From: Trogon surrucura
Lineage: Eukaryota; Chordata; Aves; Trogoniformes; Trogonidae
Direction of reading: 5' to 3'
NCBI GenBank assembly: GCA_020746105.1
Contig: CM036618.1
Coordinates: 6,146,501-6,210,500, forward strand
Length of the DNA stretch: 64,000 nucleotides
This document shows, in pieces, positions 12,546 to 23,788 of the stretch. Positions within the stretch are counted from its first letter, which is position 1. Every line of letters starts with the position of its first letter. The position numbers were made by a program, and so were the translations under genes. Under the pieces are notes generated by a model. The model worked only from the letters and a program-made list of their open reading frames with translations, ran no database searches and was not told the DNA's origin.

Positions 12546-15261
12546 ACCAGAACAATGTCTTATTTTGTGAGCGTAACCTTCAAAACTTTTTACACCCTCT
12601 TAGGCCTTCCAATACTTCCTGCTTCCCGCCAGGCTGGGACAACTCCTTTCAGGGCACTTCTGTGCCCTATCCTGGCCGTGGAAACAGCAGGTGGTGAAAG
12701 GAACAAAAATGAAAGGAGGTGGGAGGAAAACTTATCCAAATATAGTGGAACCTCAGAAAAAGTTTCAGCCAGGGTGGAGCAAGATTGCAGAGGGTTTTTC
12801 TTATTTTCTTTCCTTCTTTTTTTCTTCCTCTCAAGGCTGTGTACCAGGTCCCATCGAGAGGAGTGACATCCCATTCCCCCTTGACCATGTTGCTTTACAA
12901 CAGGCTTTGGAGCAAGGCGTGCTGCAGGAAAAGTCACCGGGGACTGTCACCACCTCTCAGAGCACAGGAGAAGTGGGGCTGCAGAGCTGCTGAGATGATT
13001 TTGTGCCTCTGCTCCCTCCCACAGGAACCGGAGGCGAGGGGAAGAGGGATGTAGCGGCTGAGGCCCTCCTGCTGCAAGTCTCTCTGGCTGTTTCAAAGCT
13101 GTGCTAGCTGGTGGAGGGCTGAAACAGGCAAAGGACAGATGGCGAATGTGAAAGGCACAAATGTGGTTTCAATCTGGTTCCTCCTTTTTCGCTCGTCTTT
13201 ACTGAAAGCTTCTGGGGTGCAACAGCAGCATCCCCCAAATGCCTCCCCTTGCCCAGACAACTTCTGCTCCTTCTCCTCTCTTGAACAATGTACGAGCGAG
13301 TCTGGAGCAGGAGACAGTGAGCGAGTATAAGTACTTTCCCTCTCCCCCCTTCCCAGCCCTGACATAATAACAAACAGCTCTCCAAAAAGCACTTAAATTT
13401 ACGAACAGTTTATAAATTCACCGACGTTGATTTATGGATGTTGGCTTGACCCAATATTAGACACTTTGGTTTCTTTTCTGTTTTCAAAGTGCTGCTGTTA
13501 TGGCTTGGGTTCTGAGTGCCGTCACACACCAAAAACAGCCTCCAGGTCCTCCCCGTGGGCTTCGCTTTGCCCACAAGGAGAGGCTGAAGCTGAGGCTGGG
13601 CTCCCACTCTTTGAGGGGTGGCTCTTCCCCTTGCTCGGCAGGAAAACTTCCAGCTGGTTAGCCAGCTGTGATGACAGGCTTTCTAGGCAGCTTCGTTTCA
13701 GCTTCCTTGTCTGCAGGAATGGTGGCTGCAACACGGGGTGTGAGGAGGTGCCTGTGCCCGTGTGTGTGGTATTCCCTGCCTGCAAGACTCTGGTACGAGC
13801 ACTGAGTTAACCAGAGAAAGGAAAAAAAAAAACCAAAAGCCCCAAACCATGCCTGCAGCCAATGATAATTGGCTAAAAGAAATACAAATGAGCAAATCTG
13901 AACTGCAGGAATGTCAGAATTCCACCCTGAAAAATCGCCAAGTTGATGTGTCCAGGTTTGCCATCCTACGGCCACCCAGGGTGAAGAGAAAAGCCCACAT
14001 GCAAACCATGCTGGCAGGTGAGATGGGGGCTGGGGATAACAGTTTTCCACGCTGTGGAACTTCACGGTCATGTCTGGAAACCCCAAATTTGTGGTAACAT
14101 ACAGAGCTGTGGGCTTTGATGGGAGCCATGAGAGCCTGGCTGGGGGACTGCAACGCGTCAAAAAGCAACCGTGACCATTTCCTTCCCACTCCCCCCACAT
14201 ACGCGCGCCCACACAAATAAAAGATACATTATCTGCCAATTTGCTCTATTTCTGCCTCTGGGTAAGTCACCCAAGTATCTCCAGGTGTGAAAACAAAAGA
14301 AGTGATGGGTCAGCTTGCATCCTGATCTCAGAGCTACTGAATCAGTAGAGAGAATTGAGCCCTTTGAAAAGAAGACACTGGGCTTGCAGGAAATCCTAAT
14401 GCTGAATAAACAGCCTGCTGGCATCAGGTAAAGCGATAGTGATCCCTCACATAAATAGGCATTTGCTAAAATAATATCACCTCGAGAATCATCCCCTCAT
14501 TCAGCCACCAACAGACACTTTGCCACTGAGAAGATCTGATGGAGTTACTTGGAGAGGTAATGCTGTAACATCTCATACTTTTATCTTTGGGTAAAATGTC
14601 CATATTAATGCATTTTGATTTTTTTTTCTCATACTGATTTTCTACAACAGATTTTCACTAATAGTTATTATTCTAAATACATAAACTCTGGGGTTTGCCA
14701 TTAAAATAAAATTTTACCATCAAAATAATGTTTTACTATCAAAATAAAATTCAGAAACCTAAGTTCTTCTTTGAAAAATACATCGTTTTTTACAAATGGA
14801 AAGGAAGTAAGAATTCTTTTCTTTTTTGTTTTGCTTTTAATGAGACGAAAGACCAGTTCTCATTAGATCTTCTATATTTTAGGGACCCTTTTTTCCTTGA
14901 TAAAAAAAAATCTACTGGGGAAACAACATTTAAGAACACTTGATAAGCTGGACCTGTACAGGCATGAGCTGTTCGCAGGCAACTCTGCTCCTGCATAGTC
15001 CTTCTCTGTTGCTAATCTAGCCCTAGCCGTGCTGTAAAGACAGTCTGCCATCATTCTGTGGTTTTGTAACCGTTAACAAACTAGAGAGTAGGCACCGACC
15101 ACCCAATGCATTTTAACTTGTGATTTAATATAGGAGCTGAACTCCAGGCCACAGTTTCCTCAAGAGTCAACAGGCTTGAAACCTTCACATCCATGGGCTT
15201 TGCCAACCAGAATTTAAATCAAATATCATCCAACCCACCTCAGGAACAGAATGATGGATCT
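12546..15261. other. unique non-coding sequence
   Basis: No exon or repeat recognised. The minus-strand frame at 13658-14239 is 193 codons long but has no recognisable domain, low-complexity Phe runs and no conserved signal that I can see. It is treated as chance. Confidence 0.45.
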
Positions 15262-15365
15262 GTGGCCAAGACAGCGGACTGGGATCCAAGAGACCTGGAG
15301 GTTAAATCCAAATGCGTCGGCTCCTTCAGACTAAATTTTAGACCTGCTTGAGCCTTGAGGAAACC
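15262..15365 (+). mobile_element. MIR-type SINE head relic
   Basis: The sequence 'gccaagacagcggactgggatccaagagacctggaggttaaatcc' follows the order of the tRNA-like head of reptile MIR/CORE-type elements ('gtggctagagcactggactgggactcaggagacctgggttcaattcc'). The box-B-like part is degraded. No 3' half can be recognised downstream. Confidence 0.55.
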
Positions 15366-17840
15366 ACCCATTGGGAAGACCAGTCCTGCCTTAACATTTA
15401 TTCAGTGTGAGGAAGACTCTCTAACGGAGCAGTATCCAACTCAGTGCTCTCTGGAGATCCAGCAGACCCAAAGCACAGAGACGCAGATACCAGCAGGCAG
15501 GGGCAGAGGGGATCACCTCAACACTTATTCAGGTGGTGTGCACCCGTGTGCCTTCCAGAAGGAAAAAGAAACCCCAAATCCTTGTGAAAAAGTGCACGTA
15601 AAATAAATTACAGCAGCTTCCATTCCTAATTGAAATAACTCAGCTCTTCTTTTCGTGTGTGCCTGTGTTTAAAGAGAAACCTGAAAGGCACAAGTTCACA
15701 TTATGGACTAATAGCCTGGAAAATTTCAGTTTAAAAAACAAAGCTGGCTTTGAGTTACACAGGAGAGGCCTGAAAAAAAAGCATCTGAAACCACTAACTT
15801 CTATTTTTTCCTGCACTTTTTACAACGTAATATGGCTGAACGGATTTTATTTTATTTTATTTTATTTTAAAAACTTGCTTTAAAAAAATAATCAACACAG
15901 AAATCCTCTCTCTGGCCTTCATGTGCCAAGTTTCAGCCCAGGGCAAATTTTTTACAGCTGAATTATACGCCCTGAAATATAAGGGGCTTATAATGACAAC
16001 ATTGAGAGTCCCCTAACTATAGTGGTATGAATGGGGAGGGAGGTATAATAAGAATGGTCCATAGTGTGTAGCAGCAGCAATAAGTGAAGGAGCCCTTACT
16101 CAGCATGAGGAATTCTATATATCTTGGAAGGCTTTCATGAATCTAAACATTATTGCTAAGAAAGGAATAAACAGTTTGAACTGCTGTTGCCATTCATCCA
16201 GCGCTCACACACTGAGGAATACACAGGGTTGTTCTCTTAAAGCTGGAGTGAAATATTCCAGACATAACTCTTTCTTACTTTGGGGCTGGAGAGGATTTTG
16301 AGCCGCTGTTTGAAGGCAAGCTGGAGAAACACTCTTGCTGTGGGAGATTTTTTTTTTTCTTTTATTTTTATAACAATGATGATAATTGACTGTGTGCCTA
16401 CAGCTCTCAGAGCTGAGCTCACGCTCACCAGTGTGAGCTGCGTTGGCCGGGGACACAAACGATCATTATTGGCTGGGAGTGGTATCTGTAGGTGAGGTGA
16501 GACCAAAATAAGGTTAACAAAATGACTGCTCACTCTGGGTGATTCAGTCTTGAAGCTGGACCAAATCTGGAAGGCCAGAAAAGGCATGGAAAACGGTGTC
16601 ATTTCTAAAACTGCTACTTCTAAAATCAGATCATCCACCAAGCTGGAGGCAGAAGCAGGATTTAGGCAGCCACAGGAACCAGCATGCCTATGCCATCAGA
16701 GCCTGGGCACCTTCTCACAAACTGAGATCAAATGCCAACATTTCCACAGGGAGCAAATCCCTTCTCTGCACTATTATTTCCCCTTCTCCCCTCTAAATAC
16801 ACCAGGTCAACCCAAGGGATTGGGGTTTGTTATTCCATAAATCCTTCATTTTAATTTCAACCCATTTATGTATGACCAGGCACACATAATCACACTGATA
16901 AACAGCTCTGCCTACTCATCTCCCCACTGTGTTTTTATTTCCTGTTACTTCACCTTTGCTATATGAAGAATCACATCAACATCAATAACCGAAATTTGCC
17001 ATTTTCTAAAAGGAAAATTCTACTGAAAATATTTCAAATAGCTCAGTGCCTCTGTCTTTGACCAAAGGACACATCTTTAGCACATGATTCTCATCTCAAA
17101 GTGGGCATCTAAAACCAGCTGGAGGAATCATGTGTTGAAAATGCACTTCCATTACTACTAATTTCGGTAGAGTCTATGCATTACTAGCTCAGCTCTATAT
17201 GTCTGTGTTGTAGCCACCTAACATTAAATAAGAAAATTTCCACTCCAAAATGCCATACTATGGTGCCCATACCCCAACACTGCTGCTAGCTTTCCCCTCT
17301 CCCTGATTAAAAGCCACAATTATCAGTAACTGCTGGGTCAAATGACCGACATGATTTTCATATATTCATACCACTATGATACAATTTCAGAGCTGTCAAG
17401 CCTGTAATGCAGATTAAACTTGTGTGTGTTAGCACAGAAATTAAGATTACATAAATTTCCAGTGTCTCTACCATACTTTTTTCTGTATTAGTTAATAAAC
17501 CATTTATTTTTAATTACTTTTGCCGTAAATCAAGCCCACAAGCACATATTGAACTTGCAAACAGGAATTTTAAGAGAGAAAGTAGTTCATGGTCTTAAAT
17601 TCACACTACTCAAGTAAACCCAGTCTTTAATCTCTGGAACCCATCTTGGACAAACGTTTCTAGAGCAAGTGTCAGGTTTCTGGCAGTAAATTTGGAATAA
17701 CAAACAAAAACCTCAGGTGAAGAAACTTTCTAAGTCCCAAAACTGCATGAGTTACAAAGTTAATGTTATTAAGAAGAATTCCTGAGCATGATATTTTTTC
17801 CATACCTGTGAAAGGACTAAAGTCTAATGAGTTTGCAAAA
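15366..17840. other. unique non-coding sequence
   Basis: No gene recognised. It contains the short (ATTTT)n repeat listed separately and several homopolymer runs (for example T9 near 16350). Confidence 0.45.
15844..15870 (+). repeat. (ATTTT)n microsatellite
   Basis: About five tandem ATTTT units, ending in an A run. Confidence 0.9.
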
Positions 17841-17940
17841 GGTTTGGACATGGAAATTAGTAAGAATTACACATGTGTATAATCCTAAAAGTTTGCACAT
17901 GGAAATTAGCTAAAATGACATATGTGAATAATCCTAAAAG
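17841..17940 (+). repeat. imperfect ~50-bp tandem duplication
   Basis: Two neighbouring copies, 17841-17889 and 17890-17940, share 'gtttg(g/c)acatggaaattag', then 'aca(t)atgtg(t)ataatcctaaaag' with small differences. It looks like a simple local duplication in unique DNA. Confidence 0.8.
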
Positions 17941-18157
17941 TAATTTCCTTGAAAGAGCCGTGAAAAGTAGCCAAGTATTTCGTTCTTAAGTTTGACATTT
18001 AACAAGGCACTGGAAACCTAAAAATCAGCACATGTCTCTTGAAAGATTTGGGTTTTACTTGGTGTCTTGTACCTCCCCACAAAACTGTTAAAAGCAAACA
18101 AGACTGGAGGGGGAGGGGGGAAGATTTATTATGCACTATTGAAGTCTTTTCCTTTTT

Positions 18158-18220
18158 CACAGAATCACAGAATCACAGAATGTTAGAGGTTGGAAGGGAC
18201 CTCAAAGATCATCTAGTCCA
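18158..18220 (-). mobile_element. CR1 LINE 3' tip, very short
   Basis: On the plus strand, three 'cacagaat'-type units are followed by 'gttagaggttggaagggacctcaaagatcatctagtcca'. This is the reverse complement of the last ~60 bp of an avian CR1 (hairpin region plus terminal microsatellite). Everything upstream of the hairpin is missing. Confidence 0.93.
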
Positions 18221-18904
18221 TTTTTATTTCATATAAACAAGTATCTTCTTTTTTTCATACAGCAACATGGAGGGCTATCCATCCATTACAGTCCACTGTA
18301 AAGTTATGTTGATATAAATCAGATAGGTGGCTACGAAATTACGCTGTAACACTAATCTTGTAAAAGTGTGCCATAGAGTTGATCTTGGGAACTTCTAGTG
18401 GTAGAAATTTTCGGTTGAGATTTATAGTTTTAATTAAAAATATGTCAATTTCCCTTCTACATTAAGTGGCAGGGGATGTACCTGCTTTGACAAGATGTTC
18501 CAGCTTGTATATAAAACAAAAGCATTATCACAGTTTTCCAACAGGGACAAAATATTTTGCCTGAACGTCTGAAAAAAATCTTAAAGAGATATTTTGGAGG
18601 GAAAGGAAAACATTGTGAATGAAACCCTGCAAAATGCTTAGAAAGATGTTGTGAACAGCAACCTGTCCATGTAAAGTCAAATGTCTTTTTGGAAGCTCAA
18701 GTGGAGATCTCCTTTGGCTGAAGGGACAGTTGAGCTTCCATGTCTGCAGAGCAAGAACTGCCCCAAATCTCTCACAGTTTTCTCTATATTACTTTGTACT
18801 GCAATCTAAGGAGTCCCTATCGCAATAATTTCTTAAAGTTGGTGCCCAGGTCTTCCACAGGCCTCTCCGAGGGAAAGATACTCTGCAACCACCTTACAGG
18901 AGGA

Positions 18905-18934
18905 CAGATCAAAGCAGATCAAAGCAGATCAAAG
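18905..18934 (+). repeat. three exact copies of a 10-mer
   Basis: CAGATCAAAG is repeated three times in tandem without change. It is a short minisatellite in otherwise unique DNA. Confidence 0.95.
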
Positions 18935-20185
18935 TCAGCTTTAACTCATCCATCGCAACAGAATTGAAAATAACAGGTTAAGTATAAATAACTGAGAGTG
19001 TTAACAATGAAAAGGCATTTTGCTAAAAGCTGTCCATTGGACCTTTGTGTCACAAACCCCGCCATTTAGGTTTATCCACCCTGTCCCACATTTCACATGG
19101 TGCCAAACATGCAGTCCCTAAAAATCATGTCTTCTCCAAGCTGCTACAAGTTAAGGACGCGAAGGTACTGATCTTTTTTTACAGTCTTGGCCTCATTCTG
19201 TAGCATTGCATGTCCACAGTAGCTCACAGGAGCTACTCAATTTTGTTCAGCTCCTTTTTTTACCTAGGGACTTTGACTAGTCTCCTTCCTCTCCTTCACA
19301 TGAAAAGTGATTTTCCTAACGACACAGGCTAGACAGATGACAGATTGTCAGGACACATAGCACATGTTTTCTTTAAGTGAGCTTTTTATTTGTTATTTTA
19401 AGGCTATTTCCAGATCCCTGACACTTATTCCAAAAACTCAGGTAAACCAAGACGGAGCTCAGAAACTGAAGTTATTCTTAGACTAATCAGCCAGTGATCT
19501 AAATCCACAACACTAATCTCATAATTTTGGCATCACGACGCTTAACCGGTCACATCTGGATAAGGTACTTCATGCTAACAGCCATATTTAGCCCCACTGT
19601 TTTCAGCCTGTTTACTCTGAAAGGTACAACATTCAGGCTGTTTTATTTTGAGCTTACATTAGTGAGACCTACTTGGGTGGAGAGAAGGAGAATAATGACA
19701 CTCAACAAGATGGGGAGTCATAGCTGCCCTTAGAGCACACAGCTCCATACTCTTTTGTAGCTCCATTCTATTTTGCAGGATTTCATAGACTACGCTTGTC
19801 TCTCACAACCTCTTACACTCTTGCAATGAGGTGTTGAAAGACATGACTAATAGCCAACAGCCTCTCTTGGGTTCTCGGGGTCAGCAGAGATGTGCATGAC
19901 AGTGTCACCAGTGGTGTCCCATGGCAGAAGAAAGCAAGCTCCTTCCTTTTGATCGCACCCACCAAAGACCCTAAAAGAAACCCCTTTATACCGCCCGCTC
20001 TGTTCTTTCAACACATCATCTTGATGGAAAACATTATTACTATTATTGTTACCATTACAGTAGAGCAAGAAGGCTACCCCAAGACCAGGTCCCAGTTGGG
20101 TTAAATGCTGTGCAAACAAACACGTGGTACATTCATGCTCTAAGCAACACAAGAGACAAAGGCAATATTATTAACATGACCATGA

Positions 20186-20308
20186 ATTGAGGCACATTGA
20201 GATTATCCAACTTGCCCAAGGTCACACAGGAAGTAAGTGGCAGAGCTGGAAATTGAACCCAGATTTCTTGAATTGCAGGCCAGGATTTTAACCACAAGGC
20301 CATCTTTC
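20186..20308 (-). mobile_element. MIR-type SINE relic
   Basis: The plus strand reads 'ttgaggcacattgagattatcc', 'aacttgcccaaggtcacacagg', 'aagtaagtggcagagctgg', 'aattgaacccagatttct', then 'ttaaccacaaggcca'. This is the reverse complement of a MIR, from its central core through the tRNA-like head. It is the best preserved MIR-type relic in the window. A pyrimidine-rich run follows at its 5' side (20309-20345). Confidence 0.9.
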
Positions 20309-21420
20309 GTCTCTCTCTTTTTTTTTTCTTTTTTTTTTTCTCCCTCCAATCTTTCTATTTTAGCACACTTTTGAAAAAAATTACTCTTAAAAATCCATTC
20401 GGCAATACTTTAGGTATGCTGTGGCCTCCACAACCATATTTAGCTCAATTATAGGCTAAAAGGAACTCTTGCAAATTATGTGCAAATAGATATGTCTTTA
20501 TGTAAATCCGTGTTCTTGGAACATAAATCTACAGCCAAAAAAACACAAAAGTTTAAGCCAGAGAGGAATTAAAGTCCAAATTTTCTCATCTTCGAAGGCT
20601 GGTAACTGAAGTACGGCACTCCCCAGCTGAAGAAAGGAGAATACAGAGGAGATGCCTGGGGAGTAGTTCTGCCAGCTCTAATAAACCTATGATTTCACCT
20701 ATAGAAATGTGAAGGTAACAGACACTTGGTCATTGTTTTATAGGATTCTGTCACATATATGACTGGGTTTTTATAAATGCATATTTTCTAAACCAGTCGC
20801 TCTACTAGAAGCACGAGAATACTGAAAATCAGGCAAGTTTCTGATAGTGCAATAGCCCCACAGCAGGTACTGGAACCTAAACATAAGGAGGTAATTTGGT
20901 GTTTGGGCAGGGACGTTGTACAAGCTGAACCATCTGGGGAGATTGTCTCTCTACTGAAAAAAATGTACAGGCAGAGCAAGAATCGTCTCTTCCAGGTGTG
21001 TCAAGTTCCTGGTCACTCCCAGACCAACATATGGCAGCTTCTTTGCTCCTGTAGTGCCAGACACAAGCCAGGAGACAAGCTACCACACTGCTCAGCACAA
21101 ACGCAAGAAGTGGGGCCAGATTAAGCTTATTCACCAGGACACACAAATGAGTTCTCCAGTTCTCATGACTAGGACATGATAGCTCACATGAAAGAAAAGA
21201 GAGATGGGTTTGGGGCTCCTACTGCCAAGGGGAGAATGCTCACTCTGAGTTGCACACTCAACGCACAATTTTGCCTTGGCTGCAGTCCTACCTTGGATCT
21301 GCAACTCTGGGCACCGCAACACTTTTGTGTAGGCAGTCGTTTACAAAGTTAAATTTGGGCACAGCAACCCTAATTTTTCTCAAGGAAAGTCTTACAAATT
21401 TTGTCATGAACTTGATTAAA

Positions 21421-21660
21421 TAGAATCATAGAATTGTCAGGGTTGGAAGGGACCTTAAAGATAACTTAGTTCCAACGCCCCTGCCATGGGCAGGGACATC
21501 CCCCACTAGATCAGGCTGCTCAGAGCCCCATCCAGCCTGGCCTTAAAAACTTCCAGGGATGGGGCTTCCAGCCCCTCTCTGGGCAACCTGTGCCAGTGTC
21601 TCACCACCCTCCCGGGGAAGAACTTCTTCCTGAAGTCTTCATGTCTGAACCACTGCCTCA
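21421..21660 (-). mobile_element. CR1 LINE 3' end, minus strand
   Basis: It starts with 'tagaatcatagaattgtcagggttggaagggacc', then 'gggcagggacatcccccactagatcaggctgctcagagccc', and ends in degraded ORF2 C-terminal sequence around 21600-21660 ('aagaacttcttcctgaagtc'). It has the 'gcagggacatc...gctcagagcc' tail class. It lies head to head with the plus-strand CR1 that begins at 21680, only about 20 bp away. Confidence 0.93.
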
Positions 21661-21679
21661 GCAGCATTAGATTTACTAG

Positions 21680-22761
21680 CTGAGGAAGTGTGGTCTGGAT
21701 GATTGGGTAGTGAGGTGGGTCGCTAATTAGTGAAGGGAAGAAGTCAGAGAGTTGTAGTCAATGGGGCAGAGTCTAGCTGGAGGCCTGTGTCTAGTGGGGT
21801 CCCTCAGGGGTCAATGCTGAGGCCAGTGCTTTTCAATATATTCATCAATGACCTGGACAAGGGATTAGAGAGCACTGTCAGCAAGTTTGTTGACGACACA
21901 AAACTGGGAGGAGTGGTTGACACACCAGCAGGCTATGCTGCCATTCAGAGAGACCTGGACAGGCTGGAGGGCTGGGTGGGGAGAAATCTGATGAAGTTCA
22001 ACAAGGGCAAGTTTTGCACCTGGGAAAGAATAACCCCATATGCCAGTGTAGGTTGGGGGCTGACCTGCTGGAGAGCAGCGTAGGAGAAAGGGACCTGGGG
22101 GTTCTGGTGGGCAGCAGGATGACCATGAGCCAGCAATGTGCCCTCGTGGCCAAGAAGGCCAATGGCATCCTGGGGTGTGTTAAAAGGGGAGTAGCAAGTA
22201 GGTTGAGAGAGGTCCTCCTGCCCCTCTACTCTGCCCTGGTGAGGCCACATCTGGAACATTGTGCCCAGTTCTGGGCCCCTCAGCTCAAGAGAGGCAGGGA
22301 ACTGCTTGAGAGAGTCCAACGCAGAGTCACAGAGATGATGAAGGGAGTGGAGCATCTCCCTTATGAGGAAAGGCTGAAGGAGCTGGGTCTCTTTAGCTTG
22401 GAGAAGAGGAGGCTGAGGGGTGACCTCATAAATGTTTACAAATAAGTCAAGGGGGAGTGTCAGGAGGACGGAGCCAGGCTCTTTTCAGTGATGTCCAATG
22501 ACAGGACAAGGGGAAATGGGTTCAAGCTGGAATATAGGAGGTTCCACAAAAATATTAGGAAAAACATTTTCACTGTGAGGGTGCCGGAGCCCTGGCACAG
22601 GCTGCCCAGGGGGGTGTGGAGTCTCCTTCTCTGGAAACATTCAAAACCTGCCTGGACGCGTTCCTGTGTGACCTACTGTAAGTGATCCTGCTCTGGCAGG
22701 GGTGCTGGACTAGGCGATCTTTTGAGATCCTTTCCAGCCCCTAATGTTCTGTGATTCTGTG
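21680..22761 (+). mobile_element. CR1 LINE, 5'-truncated within RT domain
   Basis: Coding part: RT from just after motif A. Motif B is SGVPQGS (about 21790-21815). The catalytic motif C reads FVDD where FADD is usual. The RT thumb and C-terminal region continue to about 22685. A frameshift lies near 22000-22015 (a small deletion in the [10 protein letters not shown] segment) and a stop at about 22443-22445 interrupts the frame; a further shift follows near 22600. The 3' end has 'tgatcctgctctggcagggg' and a degraded tip 'ttctgtgattctgtg'. It is dead as a gene. It overlaps in content, over about 135 bp, with the 3' edge of the fragment at 28858-29516 and shares subfamily-specific changes with it. 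Confidence 0.95.
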
Positions 22762-23614
22762 AAAGTTTTCCAAGACTATATTCAAACTCCACATCTACTC
22801 AAATCCTCAAGCTTTGAGTGCAAAGGCTGGGACCCATAGTCCAAATGCTGGTCACCCTCAGGCTTTCATTCATTTGTCTAAACACAGCTGGATATGTTTG
22901 AGGTAACACCAGAGGTAACGGGAGAAGAAGGAAACCATGAGATTAAATGGAGTATCTAGTAGGTAGAAGACAAATACGGAAGGGCCAATAGCTCATCCCC
23001 TGCTCAGGGAACTTTTAATGATAGACCTGTACTTGAATACACATATGATTTTCTGGAGCATGTTGGAAACTAGATTATGAGAGGGTGAATCAGGTTGGGA
23101 GCTGGGGGGGCAACTTTATTTCAGGACCACTTGTTGGAGCCAACACCAGTGGCAGTGGAGGATCAGTGCCCACATAGGCTATGGGACAGATACACAATTA
23201 CCAGCTTTCCTGGTTACACAGCCAGTTCAACTGAGCATCAGAAACCATATTTCCAAGGGGAGAACAACAAGTTATTCTGTGCATGGTCCAAGTGGCACCG
23301 GCAAAAAGGACCAAGTAAGCCATAGCCAGTTCTCTTCACAATAGGCATCACTCAGGAATGGCATAAATGACTTCAGTATAGCAATTCAGACCTGTAAGGT
23401 GGTAACCACTGGGAGTACTTGGCCTCTAGAGGCCATGGAGTTTAATTTCAGACTAATCCAGCAGTAGGCAGAAGCATCAGCTGAGCTGGCCCAGGACTTC
23501 CACCAGAACTGGCGGAACTTGCTATAACTCATTCCTTCTGGGCTCTATTTTAAAGTGCCATCTGGGACCATGCTGCTAAGCTGTCCTCTGAACAACACCA
23601 CTGTTAATAATAAT
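22762..23614. other. unique non-coding sequence
   Basis: Nothing recognised. Confidence 0.4.
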
Positions 23615-23788
23615 AACAATATTCAGGTCTTACATAGTATTTTTCACCTTCAGATCTCAAAGTGATTTACTATGGAAGGCTTTGGAGGGTTTTAAGTGTA
23701 GATTATACAGACATCTGTCAGGAATAAACCAGATTTCCTGACCCTGCCACAAGGCAGAAGACTAGTTCCATGCTCTTTCTAGGCCAGA
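23615..23788 (-). mobile_element. L3/MIR-type ancient repeat relic
   Basis: The plus strand reads 'aatattcaggtcttacatagtatttttcaccttcagatctcaaagtgatttac' and later 'ccagatttcctgaccctgcc...ccatgctctttctaggcca'. Both ends match, in order, the repeat seen widely in reptiles ('ctcttacatagcacttttcatc...gatctcaaagcgctttac' and 'caggtctcctgac...gtgctctatccactaggcca'). The central 'cccattttacag...aaggtcacac' part is mostly lost. The AAT-rich run just upstream (23603-23618) may belong to it. Confidence 0.7.

Larger units (their letters stand above)
17941..21420. other. mostly unique non-coding sequence
   Basis: Apart from the CR1 tip at 18158-18220, the tandem 10-mer at 18905-18934 and the MIR-type relic at 20186-20308, nothing is recognised. 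A T-rich run lies at 20319-20340. Confidence 0.45.

Noticed and set aside
13658-14239. 193-codon minus-strand frame
   Set aside because: No domain, no repeat-family match that I can recognise, and Phe runs from a T-rich stretch. Length alone is not enough in a 64-kb window.
18905-18934. CRISPR-like direct repeats
   Set aside because: Three adjacent 10-mers without spacers form a simple tandem repeat in eukaryotic DNA.
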